A model generated the notes under the pieces. It had not been told where the DNA came from and searched no databases. It saw only the letters and a program-made list of their open reading frames with translations. DNA of 64,000 nucleotides from Massilia eburnea. Its GTDB lineage: Bacteria > Pseudomonadota > Gammaproteobacteria > Burkholderiales > Burkholderiaceae_D. The position numbers and the translations under genes were made by a program. The stretch covers positions 124,001 through 188,000 of the forward strand of contig NZ_WNKX01000003.1 in NCBI RefSeq assembly GCF_009720745.1, given 5' to 3'. This document shows positions 34,994 to 43,955 of the stretch, one piece after another (position 1 is the first letter of the stretch; every line of letters begins with the position of its first letter).

Positions 34994-36901
34994 TCAGCGG
35001 AACACCGCAACAAAGCCACCGCGCGGCTTGATCGTCACGCGGGCCTTCCCTGCAGCCAGTTCCTTCTGGCTGAACTCGCGCTCTCCTGCTCCGTCGCTGA
35101 TCATCACGCCTTTTCGATTGCCGATGAAGGAGAGATCCAGCTCCACCGTGCGCTCGCTCTTGTCGGCATTGATGCCTGCCACATACCAGCTGTTGCCCGC
35201 CTTGCGTGCCACGATAACGTGGGAGCCCGGATAACCGGCGAGAAAGCGGCTGTCGTCCCAGCGGCGCGGCAAGTCGCGCAAGAAGCCGCGCACATATTCC
35301 GGCACCGCCGCCATACCCTCCGGAATCTCCGCGAAGTGCTGGATACCCGACAGGAACAGGACCGATTCAGCCAGCTCGAAGCCGTCGCGGGTAGTACGCT
35401 TGATGTTCGGCTTGTCGCCAAATACCATCGGCGTGAAGTCCATCGGATCGAACAGGTTGCGGATCATGGCCGCATTCACCGCATGGCCGGCCACGACGTC
35501 TTCATCCTTCTGGTCGAAGGTGGTGAACTCCAGGCCGCGGATCGCCTCGGCCGTCATCAGGTTCGGGTAGGTGCGCTCCAGGCCGCGCGGCAGCGTGGCG
35601 CCGTGGAAGTTGACCAGCAGGCCGGCATTGGCCGCGTCTTTCAGGATGTCGACGTAGTACTGGATCATCGAAACGCCGTCGGCACCGAAGAAATCGACCT
35701 TGACGCCCTTGATGCCCATGTCGCGCAGGCGCGCGAATTCCTTCTGGCGCCCATCATGCGTCAGCAGCTTGTTGCGCGGCGTCTGCGGTGCGGTGTTCCA
35801 GTCGCCCGCGGAGTTGTACCACACCAGCAAGCTCACGCCCTTGGCTGCGGCATAGCCGGCCAGTTCCGCCATCTTGTCGTAGCCGATCTGCTTGTCCCAT
35901 TCGGCATCAACAAGGGTGTAATCCCATTTCATGTCCGCAGCATAATCGATGAACTTCTTTTGCACATCGTAGACGGTGGCGCCGTCCTTGAGCAGCGGCC
36001 AGCTCCAGGAAGCGTGGCCCGGCTGCACCAGCTTGGCGTCGAACTTGATGGCGGGCGCCGCCAGATCGGTGCCCAGGGTCGAATTCATCACAGTGCCGAG
36101 AGCACCCACCGCGACCACGCGCCACGGCGTTGAAAGCGTGCCCTTGGTCTCCGCCAGCAGTTTGCCTTTGCTGAAGACTTCCTTCGGCGTCGGCCCGTCG
36201 ATGCGGTATACGCCGCCCGGTGAATCGGTCGCCAGGCGCGACGCATGGAAGCTGCCATCCATGTTCGCTTCGGTCAGCGCCACCCAGGTGTCGCCGCTGC
36301 GGAACAGTGCCGGGAAGGCCCAGCCGGATTTCAGCGGAGCGGGCTGGCCGACCGGAATATCGACCAGGTAATGCTCTTCATACGACGGATTGGTCTTGCC
36401 CCAGCCGGACTTGGCCACCGCCAGCGGCTGCAGGAAGGCGCGCGTTTTCGCATCGAACGCGAAGCCGGACGCTTCGCTGATGAAACGCTTGAGGGGAATG
36501 GCGGCATCGGCGACCACATAGCGGAAGGCCACGCCGTCGTCCGACACGCGGAAGGCGACATCCATCTTGTTGCCTGCGGCGTTGACGAACGAGTACACCT
36601 GCTCATTCGCGCGGTACTGGATGTCGCGGCGTTTGCCGACCGCCATCTCATATTGCTCGGCAACCGGCTGCACCGGCGAGGTATTCACCAGCTTCAAGCC
36701 ATGCGAGAAGTCCACACCGGCCAGGTTCAGGCCCAGCGGCGAAGGCAGGAGCACGGCCTGGCCATTGCGCTCGACACTGTAGGACAAGGTCTTGTCCGGG
36801 TTGACGACGACCGATACATCCAGCTGCTTGTTCGGGCTCTCGAGCGCCAACACGGCGCCGCTAGCCATGGCCAATCCTAAAAACGCACTCAATTTCTTCA
36901 T
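34994..36901 (-). CDS. GH97 glycoside hydrolase, retaining type (second copy)
   Basis: 635 residues from the ATG at 36901; a GTG four codons earlier is possible. Signal peptide MKKLSAFLGLAMASGAVLA. Family features: LESPNKQLDVSVVV, YSVERNGQAVLLPSPLGL, HASWSWPLLKDGATVYDVQKKFIDYAADMKWDYTLVDAEWD and GVKVDFFGADG with the retaining nucleophile (Asp403), NFHGATLPRGLERTYPN, and a C-terminal sheet ending GGFVAVFR. It is only distantly related to the GH97 at 18385. Probable alpha-galactosidase-type activity in the periplasm. It lies 15 bases after the deacetylase and 12 before GH31. Confidence 0.87.
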   Translation of the reverse strand: MKKLSAFLGLAMASGAVLALESPNKQLDVSVVVNPDKTLSYSVERNGQAVLLPSPLGLNLAGVDFSHGLKLVNTSPVQPVAEQYEMAVGKRRDIQYRANEQVYSFVNAAGNKMDVAFRVSDDGVAFRYVVADAAIPLKRFISEASGFAFDAKTRAFLQPLAVAKSGWGKTNPSYEEHYLVDIPVGQPAPLKSGWAFPALFRSGDTWVALTEANMDGSFHASRLATDSPGGVYRIDGPTPKEVFSKGKLLAETKGTLSTPWRVVAVGALGTVMNSTLGTDLAAPAIKFDAKLVQPGHASWSWPLLKDGATVYDVQKKFIDYAADMKWDYTLVDAEWDKQIGYDKMAELAGYAAAKGVSLLVWYNSAGDWNTAPQTPRNKLLTHDGRQKEFARLRDMGIKGVKVDFFGADGVSMIQYYVDILKDAANAGLLVNFHGATLPRGLERTYPNLMTAEAIRGLEFTTFDQKDEDVVAGHAVNAAMIRNLFDPMDFTPMVFGDKPNIKRTTRDGFELAESVLFLSGIQHFAEIPEGMAAVPEYVRGFLRDLPRRWDDSRFLAGYPGSHVIVARKAGNSWYVAGINADKSERTVELDLSFIGNRKGVMISDGAGEREFSQKELAAGKARVTIKPRGGFVAVFR

Positions 36902-36928
36902 CTTCGTATTCACTTTATCGATCTGTAA

Positions 36929-37651
36929 TCATTCCCAGCGCAGGTGTACCACCTTGTAGCCGTTGTCGTGGATGGCCTTCAGCAGCGCCGGCAAGGCCTC
37001 GGCCGTCGGGCCGTTTGCGTCGTGCATCAGGACGATGCCGCCTCCCGTCTGGCGCAGCCGGTCCACCAGGCGTCCCACCAGCGCCGCACTGCGCATATCA
37101 TTGGGGCTGTAGTCCTCGATGCCGACGTCAATCGAGGCCACCGTGACTTTGTGCTCTTTCAGCTGTGCCAGGATCGCCGGGGTCTCTTCCAGGAAAGGGA
37201 AGCGGTACGCGGCCGGCGCGTAGCCAAAAACATCGGTAAAAGACTGCATGCCGTGCGCCAGGTCGGCCAGCTGTTCACTGGCGGCCATGGACTTCAGGGG
37301 AGGATGGGCAAAGCTGTGCAGGGCCGGCGTATGGCCGGCCTGCACCACAAGCCGGCCCAGTTCCGGATGGCGCGCCAGGTTGGCGCCCGTCATGAAGAAG
37401 GTCGCCTTCACGCACTGCGACGCGAGGGTCCGCAGCACGCCGCCAATCGTTTCCGGATTGGGACCGTCGTCAAAAGTGAGCACGACCTCTCCCTTTTCCA
37501 GGGGAAGCGGCCCATGCTGCACCGTGCCATAAGCAGCATATTCGCGCTTCAGGGTCAATACGCGCGACGTGCCCAGTGCGTCCGGTGCACAGTCCGCGGC
37601 GGCGTTCGCTGCGGCGGCGCAAAGGAGCATGACGAAGCACCAGGACTTCAT
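36929..37651 (-). CDS. Secreted NodB-type polysaccharide deacetylase
   Basis: 240 residues with signal peptide (MKSWCFVMLLCAAAANAAA). CE4/NodB motifs: VVLTFDDGPNPET (catalytic and metal Asp), HSFAHPPL (metal His pair), YRFPF (motif 3), GIVLMHDA (motif 5). Enzymes of this type remove N- or O-acetyl groups from chitooligosaccharides, peptidoglycan, xylan and other glycans. The ATG at 37651 overlaps the stop of the CE20-type esterase as ATGA, which strongly suggests a role in deacetylating the same hemicellulose. Substrate not directly shown by sequence. Confidence 0.85.
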   Translation of the reverse strand: MKSWCFVMLLCAAAANAAADCAPDALGTSRVLTLKREYAAYGTVQHGPLPLEKGEVVLTFDDGPNPETIGGVLRTLASQCVKATFFMTGANLARHPELGRLVVQAGHTPALHSFAHPPLKSMAASEQLADLAHGMQSFTDVFGYAPAAYRFPFLEETPAILAQLKEHKVTVASIDVGIEDYSPNDMRSAALVGRLVDRLRQTGGGIVLMHDANGPTAEALPALLKAIHDNGYKVVHLRWE

Positions 37652-39639
37652 TTCACCTCCAGCTCGAATCCGTTGGCGGGCAGGTCGTCCGCGCTGAACA
37701 GGTTGATGAACGGTGCGTCGGCCCATGCATAACGCACTTTGCTTGGGTGGCCGGCCGCGGCCCCGTGCAGCGTGACGGTGTCGCCCTTGGCGCTCGCGCG
37801 GGCATACTTGCATGCGTCCTTCTCGCACACTTCGAAGCCGATTGCCATGTCCGAAGAATAGGTGCGCAAACCGCCGTTGGTATCGGTGAAGCGGATCACG
37901 ATATCTTTCCCACGCCGGCTGGCCGATACCGCCTGCGGACCGCCCGGCGTGATTTTTTCACCGTAAGCGACTACCCGTGCGGCCCGGGCAAGGCGCGCAC
38001 CGACGATTGCCTTCTGGCCCGGATGAATATCGGAACGGTCACCAAAGTCGAAGGTCACAGCCAGGCCCGCATGCGGATCGTTACGCACCGATACCGATTG
38101 CGCCTCACGCAATTCGGCCCACGCCGAATAGCCTGGCTTGGTCGCCACCGAGCCAAATGAAGTCAGTTGCGCGACGACGAAAGGCAGTTCAGGCTGCGCG
38201 AACGTCTTGCGCCAGTCGGCAAACAGCAACGGCAGCAAAGTGCGGTATTCCTGTGCGGCGCCGGCGTTCGCCTCGCCCTGGTACCAGGCAGCCAACTTGA
38301 AGCGGAAGCCCTGCATCGGGGCGATCATGCCGTTGTACAGGGTTGTGACACTGGTTGGAGGTTCCCACGGAGTCGGCGGCTGCGCCGCCTTGAGATGGGA
38401 CCCAAGGTGGTATTTCCAGCGCAAGGGCAAGGCGATGCTGCTGCCGTCGGCAGCGCGCAGCACCCGCTGGTCGGCCGGGCTGACCAGGCCGCCGCCGTTA
38501 TCGTCGTCCAGCACGCGTACCACGATCACGTTTTTTCCCGCTTTGAGCAGGCCCTTCGGCACCGCGTAATCGCGGCCGGCCCACCAGTTGATGCCGGCGC
38601 CGACGCGCACGCCATTCACCCAGGTCGTGTCAGCCGTGGCGATCTGGCCGAGCAGGAGTTGCGTCGCTGACCCGGCTTGCTGGGCGGTCAATTCGACCGT
38701 CGCCCGGAACCACACGACGCCGCGATGCTTGCTGACCGCTTCGATAGACGATTCATTCCAGCGTGCACCCAGCTCCATGGCCGGCCAGGCACTGTCGTCG
38801 AATTCGGGATTGGCCCAGGCGCGCTGCGCACGGGCGGCCGGATCGACGCTCGCCCACCAGGCCTCCTGCCGCCTTTCCTCGGCGCGCATGCCTGCAGCAA
38901 CATCCTTTCCATAGGCGTCGACCACGTCGAGCGCCTCACCGTAGGCGCCCAGCTTGCGCATGGAGGCGGCGCTGATCCAGCTCTGGATGGAACTGCCACC
39001 CCAGCTGGCGTTGACGAAGCCCACCGGCACCTTGTACTGGCGGTGCAGGCTGCGCGCCATGTGATAGCACACAGCGGACGCCTGCCCGGTGGTTTGCGCT
39101 CCCGCCACCTGCCATTGCGGCGCGGTTTTGAATTCTTCCTGCAGGACCGGCGAAGTTTCACGCACGATATTGGCGAAGCGGATCTGCGGGTTGGCGGAAT
39201 ACGTGACGTCCATCGGCGCATTGGTCGCATTCGCCATGGCCAGTTCCATATTCGACTGGCCGCCGCACAGGAAGACGTCGCCGAGCAGGATGTCGTGCAA
39301 CGTTGTCGTGGCGCCGCTCGCGCTGACGCTCAGTGCGTAAGGACCGCCGGCTGGCATGGCCGGCAATTGCGCCCGCCACCTCCCGCTGCCGTCGGCCGCG
39401 GCCTGCACCGCTTTGTCGCCAAGCTTGACGGCGACGCTGGCTCCCGGCGCTGCTTTACCCCAGGTCTCTATCGGCTGGTCGCGCTGCAGGACGGCATGAT
39501 CGCCGAAGATCGACGCAAATACGGGGGCCTGTGTGGCGGCGCCGGAATGCGCGCTGGCGGCCAACACCAGCGCACCCAGCCCTCCCAACACTGTCTGCTT
39601 GACTGAGCCGGCGCGACGCCTCTCTCTGCTCAATTTCAT
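37648..39639 (-). CDS. CE20-like (sialate O-acetylesterase family) xyloglucan acetylesterase
   Basis: 663 residues, signal peptide to about 35. An N-terminal beta-domain (SIFGDHAVLQRDQPIETWGKA) precedes an SGNH hydrolase with GGQSNMELAM (nucleophile Ser129) and SDIHPGQK (Asp537, His539). The catalytic domain is interrupted by a galactose-binding-like module at about 275-400 (FDDSAWPAMELGARW, WFRATVELTAQQAG, TWVNGVRVG). This architecture matches the CE20 xyloglucan acetylesterases known from Xanthomonas. First gene of a five-gene operon, 35 bases downstream of promoter module D. It would deacetylate galactosyl or glucosyl residues so that the fucosidase and xylosidase can act. Confidence 0.87.
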   Translation of the reverse strand: MKLSRERRRAGSVKQTVLGGLGALVLAASAHSGAATQAPVFASIFGDHAVLQRDQPIETWGKAAPGASVAVKLGDKAVQAAADGSGRWRAQLPAMPAGGPYALSVSASGATTTLHDILLGDVFLCGGQSNMELAMANATNAPMDVTYSANPQIRFANIVRETSPVLQEEFKTAPQWQVAGAQTTGQASAVCYHMARSLHRQYKVPVGFVNASWGGSSIQSWISAASMRKLGAYGEALDVVDAYGKDVAAGMRAEERRQEAWWASVDPAARAQRAWANPEFDDSAWPAMELGARWNESSIEAVSKHRGVVWFRATVELTAQQAGSATQLLLGQIATADTTWVNGVRVGAGINWWAGRDYAVPKGLLKAGKNVIVVRVLDDDNGGGLVSPADQRVLRAADGSSIALPLRWKYHLGSHLKAAQPPTPWEPPTSVTTLYNGMIAPMQGFRFKLAAWYQGEANAGAAQEYRTLLPLLFADWRKTFAQPELPFVVAQLTSFGSVATKPGYSAWAELREAQSVSVRNDPHAGLAVTFDFGDRSDIHPGQKAIVGARLARAARVVAYGEKITPGGPQAVSASRRGKDIVIRFTDTNGGLRTYSSDMAIGFEVCEKDACKYARASAKGDTVTLHGAAAGHPSKVRYAWADAPFINLFSADDLPANGFELEVK

Positions 39640-39673
39640 TCTGTGCTGCCTTTCGGGGAACTCAATTCATCCC

Positions 39674-39735
39674 ATTGTGCGAGCGGCGGGAATGAAGCGG
39701 CAATTGCGAAAGTTAACAACCGGGCCAACGAAATT
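39674..39735 (-). promoter_or_regulatory. Promoter module D for the CE20 operon
   Basis: On the minus strand: box 1 ATTTCGT starts at 39734, box 2 TTGTTAACTTTCG starts at 39719, -35 TTGCCG at 39703-39698, 18-base spacer, -10 CACAAT at 39679-39674. The leader before the ATG at 39639 is about 28 bases with AAAGG in it. Confidence 0.72.
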
Positions 39736-39756
39736 TCTCACATTGCCCCTAAAACG

Positions 39757-39796
39757 CCGGGCATCCCTTGCCCGGGGCAGCGATTGAATTTAACCT
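39757..39796 (+). promoter_or_regulatory. Possible GH29 promoter overlapping a small hairpin
   Basis: On the plus strand TTGCCC at 39768-39773 is followed after 17 bases by TAACCT at 39791-39796, 41 bases before the GH29 ATG. The -35 lies in the right arm of an inverted repeat (CCGGGC at 39757, GCCCGG at 39770). The upstream boxes of the six-copy module are absent in this direction. Confidence 0.35.
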
Positions 39797-39836
39797 GACC
39801 CGGAAAATCGAAACCAACAGTTCCGGAGACCACGCC

Positions 39837-41375
39837 ATGCCGAACCGCCGCGCTACGCTGCTCGCGTTTGCCGCCCCCCTGCTTGCCCTCGCCCTGCCAA
39901 TGCATGCCGCCCATGCCCAGGAAGAACCCGTCAAATTGACGACCGTGCCGGGCCCCTTCCGCCCCGAGGCCGAGTCGCTCAAGACCTACAAGACGCCCGA
40001 ATGGTTCCGCGACGCCAAATTCGGCATCTGGTCGCATTGGGGACCGCAGTCGGTGCCGCGCGCCGGCGACTGGTACGCGCGCAATATGTACGTCTACGGC
40101 TCCGACCAGTACAAGCACCACCTGGAACACTACGGCCACCCGTCCAAGTCCGGCTACAAGGACATCATCCCCCTCTGGAAAGCGGAAAAGTTCAACCCCG
40201 ATGCCCTGATGGCCCTGTACAAGAAGGCCGGCGCACGCTACTTCGTCAGCATGGGCGTCCACCACGACAATTTCGACCTGTGGGACTCGCGCTACCACGA
40301 GTGGAATGCCGTCAAAATGGGTCCCAAGCGCGACATCGTGGGCGACTGGAAACAGGCCGCACTCAAGGCCGGCCTGCGTTTCGGCGTATCGGAGCACCTG
40401 GGCGCCAGCTACGGCTGGTTCGCGCCCAGCCATGGCTATGACCAGATCTGGCCGATGCTGGGCGTGGACTACGACGGCGCCGATCCGAAATACGCCTCGC
40501 TCTACCATCGCGCCCATAACCAGCCTTACCGCGGCTCGAGCGGCTGGTACACCACCGATACGCGTTTCCAGCAGGAGTGGTACAACCGCATCACCGACCT
40601 GGTGACGCGCTACCAGCCGGACCTGCTCTATTCCGACGGCGGCCTGCCCTTCGGCGAGGTGGGGCGCAGCCTGGTGGCCAATTTCTACAATGCCAACCAG
40701 GCCGGCCACGCCGGCAAGCTGGAAGCGGTCTACAACCACAAGGATATCGGCTCGGGTGAATTCATCCGCGAAGCCGGCGTACAGGACGTCGAACGCGGCG
40801 TCATGGAAGGCATCAATCCCCTGCCATGGCAGACCGACACCTCGATAGGCGACTGGTTCTACAGCGAGGGCTACAAATACAAGACCACCACCGAGGTAGT
40901 GCATATGCTGGCCGATATCGTCAGCAAGAACGGCAACCTGCTGCTGAACGTAGTGCAGTATCCGGACGGCAGCCTGCCGCCCGAACCGATGCAGTTCCTG
41001 CAGGAGATGGCGGCCTGGATGTCGGTCAACGGCGACGCGATTTACGGCACCCGTCCATGGAAGACGTTCGGCGAAGGACCGACCAAGGCAAGCGCCGGCC
41101 ATTTCCAGGAAAACGCCGCATACACGCCGCAGGATATCCGCTTCACCACCAAGGATGGAGCACTCTACGCGATCACCCTCGGCACGCCCACCACGGCGGT
41201 GCGCATCCAGTCCCTGGGACGCAAAGCCGGGCTGGAAGCAAGGCCAGTGAAGGCGGTCAAGCTGCTGGGCAGCAGCACCGCACTGCGCTGGGAGCAAACC
41301 GATGACGCCCTGACGATCCAGCTGCCCGCCAGCCTGCCGACCCAAATGGCCAGCAGCTTCCGCGTCAGCTTCTAA
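39837..41375 (+). CDS. Secreted GH29 alpha-L-fucosidase (second, divergent type)
   Basis: 512 residues, signal peptide to about 28. KFGIWSHWGPQSVPRAGDWYARNMY, ARYFVSMGVHHDNFDLWDS and KRDIVGDW are GH29 motifs; PDLLYSDGGLPF holds the nucleophile (Asp267). Unlike the 3277 enzyme it has the W-S-HWGP form and a long loop with YGWFAPSHGYDQIWP, so the two probably differ in linkage preference (GH29-A versus broader or narrower types). GGAG precedes the ATG at 39837; the frame extends upstream without a signal peptide. It is read divergently from the CE20 operon. Confidence 0.9.
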   Translation: MPNRRATLLAFAAPLLALALPMHAAHAQEEPVKLTTVPGPFRPEAESLKTYKTPEWFRDAKFGIWSHWGPQSVPRAGDWYARNMYVYGSDQYKHHLEHYGHPSKSGYKDIIPLWKAEKFNPDALMALYKKAGARYFVSMGVHHDNFDLWDSRYHEWNAVKMGPKRDIVGDWKQAALKAGLRFGVSEHLGASYGWFAPSHGYDQIWPMLGVDYDGADPKYASLYHRAHNQPYRGSSGWYTTDTRFQQEWYNRITDLVTRYQPDLLYSDGGLPFGEVGRSLVANFYNANQAGHAGKLEAVYNHKDIGSGEFIREAGVQDVERGVMEGINPLPWQTDTSIGDWFYSEGYKYKTTTEVVHMLADIVSKNGNLLLNVVQYPDGSLPPEPMQFLQEMAAWMSVNGDAIYGTRPWKTFGEGPTKASAGHFQENAAYTPQDIRFTTKDGALYAITLGTPTTAVRIQSLGRKAGLEARPVKAVKLLGSSTALRWEQTDDALTIQLPASLPTQMASSFRVSF

Positions 41376-41443
41376 TACCGTGTAAATCTTTTCAACTTCC
41401 TGCACATTCCAAGTTTTATCGCCGCGAATTCGAGCAATCAGGA

Positions 41444-41498
41444 GCCGCTCGACCTAGTCTGGCCCGACGGGCCTGCCGGACAAGCCTTTACGAGCGGC
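41444..41498 (+). repeat. Structured leader upstream of lipoprotein GH74
   Basis: GCCGCTCG at 41444-41451 pairs perfectly with CGAGCGGC at 41491-41498, enclosing a second perfect hairpin GGCCCG-A-CGGGCC at 41461-41473. It lies 50 bases before the GH74 ATG in a 174-base intergenic region. There is no T-run, so it is more likely an mRNA leader structure than a terminator. Confidence 0.4.
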
Positions 41499-41549
41499 GG
41501 CCGGCCCGTCCCGACCAAACTCGATTCAACTTTTTCTTGGAGATAAAGG

Positions 41550-43904
41550 ATGAAGAAACCAACCCTCGCCCTTGCCTGCGTGGTGGCCGCCATGGTGGCC
41601 GCCTGCGGCGGCGGCAGTAGTCCGTCCGGCCAGGCGCCGCAATTTTCCGCCACGCTGACCACCAGCGGCACGGCAAGCACCACCGGCACACGCTGGATGA
41701 ACGTGAAGTATGGCGGCAGCGGCTATGTGCCAGGCCTGGTCTTCCATCCGACCAGCCCGAATGTGCTTTATGCGCGTACCGACATGGGCGGCAGCTATCG
41801 CTGGGACGCCGCCACTTCGTCCTGGATCCCGATCACCGACGGCTTCGGCATCACCGAAGAGTTCTTCAACGGCGCCGAAAGCATCGGCCTCGATCCGAAC
41901 GATGACAAGCGCGTCTATCTTGTAACGGGCATGTATGACTGGGCCGGCCCCAATGGCCGCCTGTATATTTCAACGGACCGCGGCGACAACTGGACCCACG
42001 TCGACCTGCCGTTCCGCGTGGGCTCCAATGATCCGGGCCGCGCCATTGGCGAACGCCTGGTTGTCGATCCGAACCAGTCCTCGGTCCTGTATTACGGCTC
42101 GCGCACCTCAGGCTTGTGGAAGAGCGCGGACTATGGCCAGACCTGGGCCCAGGTCACGTCCCTGTCCACTTTCCAGTACGCCAGCGACCAGATTCCGGCC
42201 CTGCCAGGGCGCGCGTCGGGCGGCATCGAAGGCGTGCTGTTTGACACCCCGGGCACCGGCTCCGGCAGCGCCACGCAAACCATCTACACCACCGTGGCGC
42301 CGGACTACGCCAACGCCGCAGGCCTGGCGTTCAACCTGTACAAATCGAGCGATGGCGGCGCCACCTGGACCGGCATCGCCACGCCGGTCAGCGGCTACCA
42401 CATTCCCCACATGGTCCGCGCCAAGGACGGCTTGATCTATATGGCGTTCACGCGCGACATGGGTCCCGGCGCCGGCGGCCCGGGCCGGCTCTACAAGTTC
42501 GACGGCGCCAACTGGACGCTGCTAAAGAGCTACGATACGCAGCAATGGGTCAACTTCGGCCTGGGCGGCCTGTCCGTCTCCGGTTCCGGCCCGACCACCC
42601 GTATCGCACTGGGCGTCACGAATTCCTGGGGCAACTGGCAGGGGCAGCCCATTGTCCAGCTCTCGGACGACGCCGGCCTGACCTGGCGCGAAATCTCCTC
42701 GATGACGCCGCACACGCCGTCCGAAGGGGACTTTTCCGGCTGGATCGACGATGTCGAGATCGACCCGAACAACCCTGAGCGCATCCTGCACGTGTTCGGC
42801 GGCGGCGTCTGGGAAACCAGGAATGCCTCGGCGGCCAGCCCAAGCTGGAATCTCGCCGTGAACGGACTCGAAGAAACCGCCACGCTGGCCCTGATGACGC
42901 CCCCCAAAGGCGCCAGCTACACATTGCTGCGCAGCTCGGGCGACATCGGCACCCACGTGCAGACTGAATTGCTGAAGAAGCCGACCCGTGGCCCGCTGGG
43001 CTGGTTCGGCAACGGCTTCAGCGCCGACATGGCGTGGTCAACGCCCTCTTACATCGCAGCCATCGGCAGTCCTGTGTGGAATACGCCCAACGTCGCAGGT
43101 GGCTACTCCAGCGACTCCGGCGTGACCTGGACGGCGTTTGCCGCCAACCATCCTGACGCCCTGGCCAACCAGGGCGGGGAATCCAATATCGCCGTATCGA
43201 AGCCGGGCTATATCGTCTGGGCCCCGGCGAATTCCCGCCCGGCCTACACCACCGATAACGGGGCAAGCTGGACTTACACCAACCTGCCGGCCTTGAGCGC
43301 CGTAGGCATCAATCGCGGCTACCGGGTAGTCGCCGACCGCAAAAACCCGAACAAGGTGTATGCCTACAATTCGGGCGGTGCGTGGTGGAACCAGTGGTCG
43401 GACACCGCTCATTTCTGGACGTCGACCGACGGCGGCCACACTTTCACAGAAAGCACTTCGTTCGTCGCAGCCGGCGCCCTGGTGGCGGACTACGGCCATT
43501 CTTCCGTGGCAGTCAACCCGAACGCCGAGGGCGATCTCTGGGTGACCGATGGCTTCAGCATCCTCCACTCCACCGACTCCGGCGCCACCTGGACCAGGAT
43601 CGCGGCAACGGCCCCGGTCTGGGGCAGCAATCCAACCTGGATGTACCCGGAAGTGTACGGCGCGACCTCGATCGCGCTGGGCAAGGCTCCTGCCGGCGCG
43701 ACGTATTCGTCCTCGATCTACATCGTCGGCACGATCAATGGCGTGTGGGGCGTGCACCGTTCGGACGACGGCGGCGTGAACTGGCGCCGTATCAATGACG
43801 ACAAGCACCAGTATGCCGGCCTTGGCAACCTGGCCGCCGACCAGTCGGTCCCGGGACGCGTGTTCGCCAGCGCCGCCGGCCGCGGCGTCGTGTTCAGTTA
43901 TTGA
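41550..43904 (+). CDS. GH74 endo-xyloglucanase, lipoprotein-anchored
   Basis: 784 residues. Signal peptide ending in lipobox VAAC followed by GGGSS linker, so it is probably tethered to the outer membrane. Propeller repeats (STDRGDNWTHV, KSADYGQTWAQV, SSDGGATWTGI, STDSGATWTRI) run throughout. YARTDMGGSYRWD holds the first catalytic Asp (Asp78) and SSGDIGTHVQ the second (about Asp465). It cuts xyloglucan backbone at the cell surface, feeding the TonB receptor at 8287. GGAGATAAAGG precedes the ATG. It shares the fold but little exact sequence with the GH74 at 11466. Confidence 0.93.
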   Translation: MKKPTLALACVVAAMVAACGGGSSPSGQAPQFSATLTTSGTASTTGTRWMNVKYGGSGYVPGLVFHPTSPNVLYARTDMGGSYRWDAATSSWIPITDGFGITEEFFNGAESIGLDPNDDKRVYLVTGMYDWAGPNGRLYISTDRGDNWTHVDLPFRVGSNDPGRAIGERLVVDPNQSSVLYYGSRTSGLWKSADYGQTWAQVTSLSTFQYASDQIPALPGRASGGIEGVLFDTPGTGSGSATQTIYTTVAPDYANAAGLAFNLYKSSDGGATWTGIATPVSGYHIPHMVRAKDGLIYMAFTRDMGPGAGGPGRLYKFDGANWTLLKSYDTQQWVNFGLGGLSVSGSGPTTRIALGVTNSWGNWQGQPIVQLSDDAGLTWREISSMTPHTPSEGDFSGWIDDVEIDPNNPERILHVFGGGVWETRNASAASPSWNLAVNGLEETATLALMTPPKGASYTLLRSSGDIGTHVQTELLKKPTRGPLGWFGNGFSADMAWSTPSYIAAIGSPVWNTPNVAGGYSSDSGVTWTAFAANHPDALANQGGESNIAVSKPGYIVWAPANSRPAYTTDNGASWTYTNLPALSAVGINRGYRVVADRKNPNKVYAYNSGGAWWNQWSDTAHFWTSTDGGHTFTESTSFVAAGALVADYGHSSVAVNPNAEGDLWVTDGFSILHSTDSGATWTRIAATAPVWGSNPTWMYPEVYGATSIALGKAPAGATYSSSIYIVGTINGVWGVHRSDDGGVNWRRINDDKHQYAGLGNLAADQSVPGRVFASAAGRGVVFSY

Positions 43905-43908
43905 TGAT

Positions 43909-43929
43909 TGCGCCGGCACTGCCGGCGCA
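43909..43929 (+). repeat. Perfect hairpin between GH74 and PEP-CTERM gene
   Basis: TGCGCCGGCA and TGCCGGCGCA form a perfect 10-base inverted repeat separated by a single base, five bases after the GH74 stop. No T-run follows. It may protect the GH74 message or reduce read-through into the following genes. Confidence 0.55.
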
Positions 43930-43955
43930 TCAACCACCACTTTCTGGAGAATGAC

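Noticed and set aside
39738..41405. Open frame of 555 codons antisense to the second GH29
   Set aside because: Shadow of the fucosidase gene; it has no recognisable motif and covers the GH29 promoter and ribosome site.
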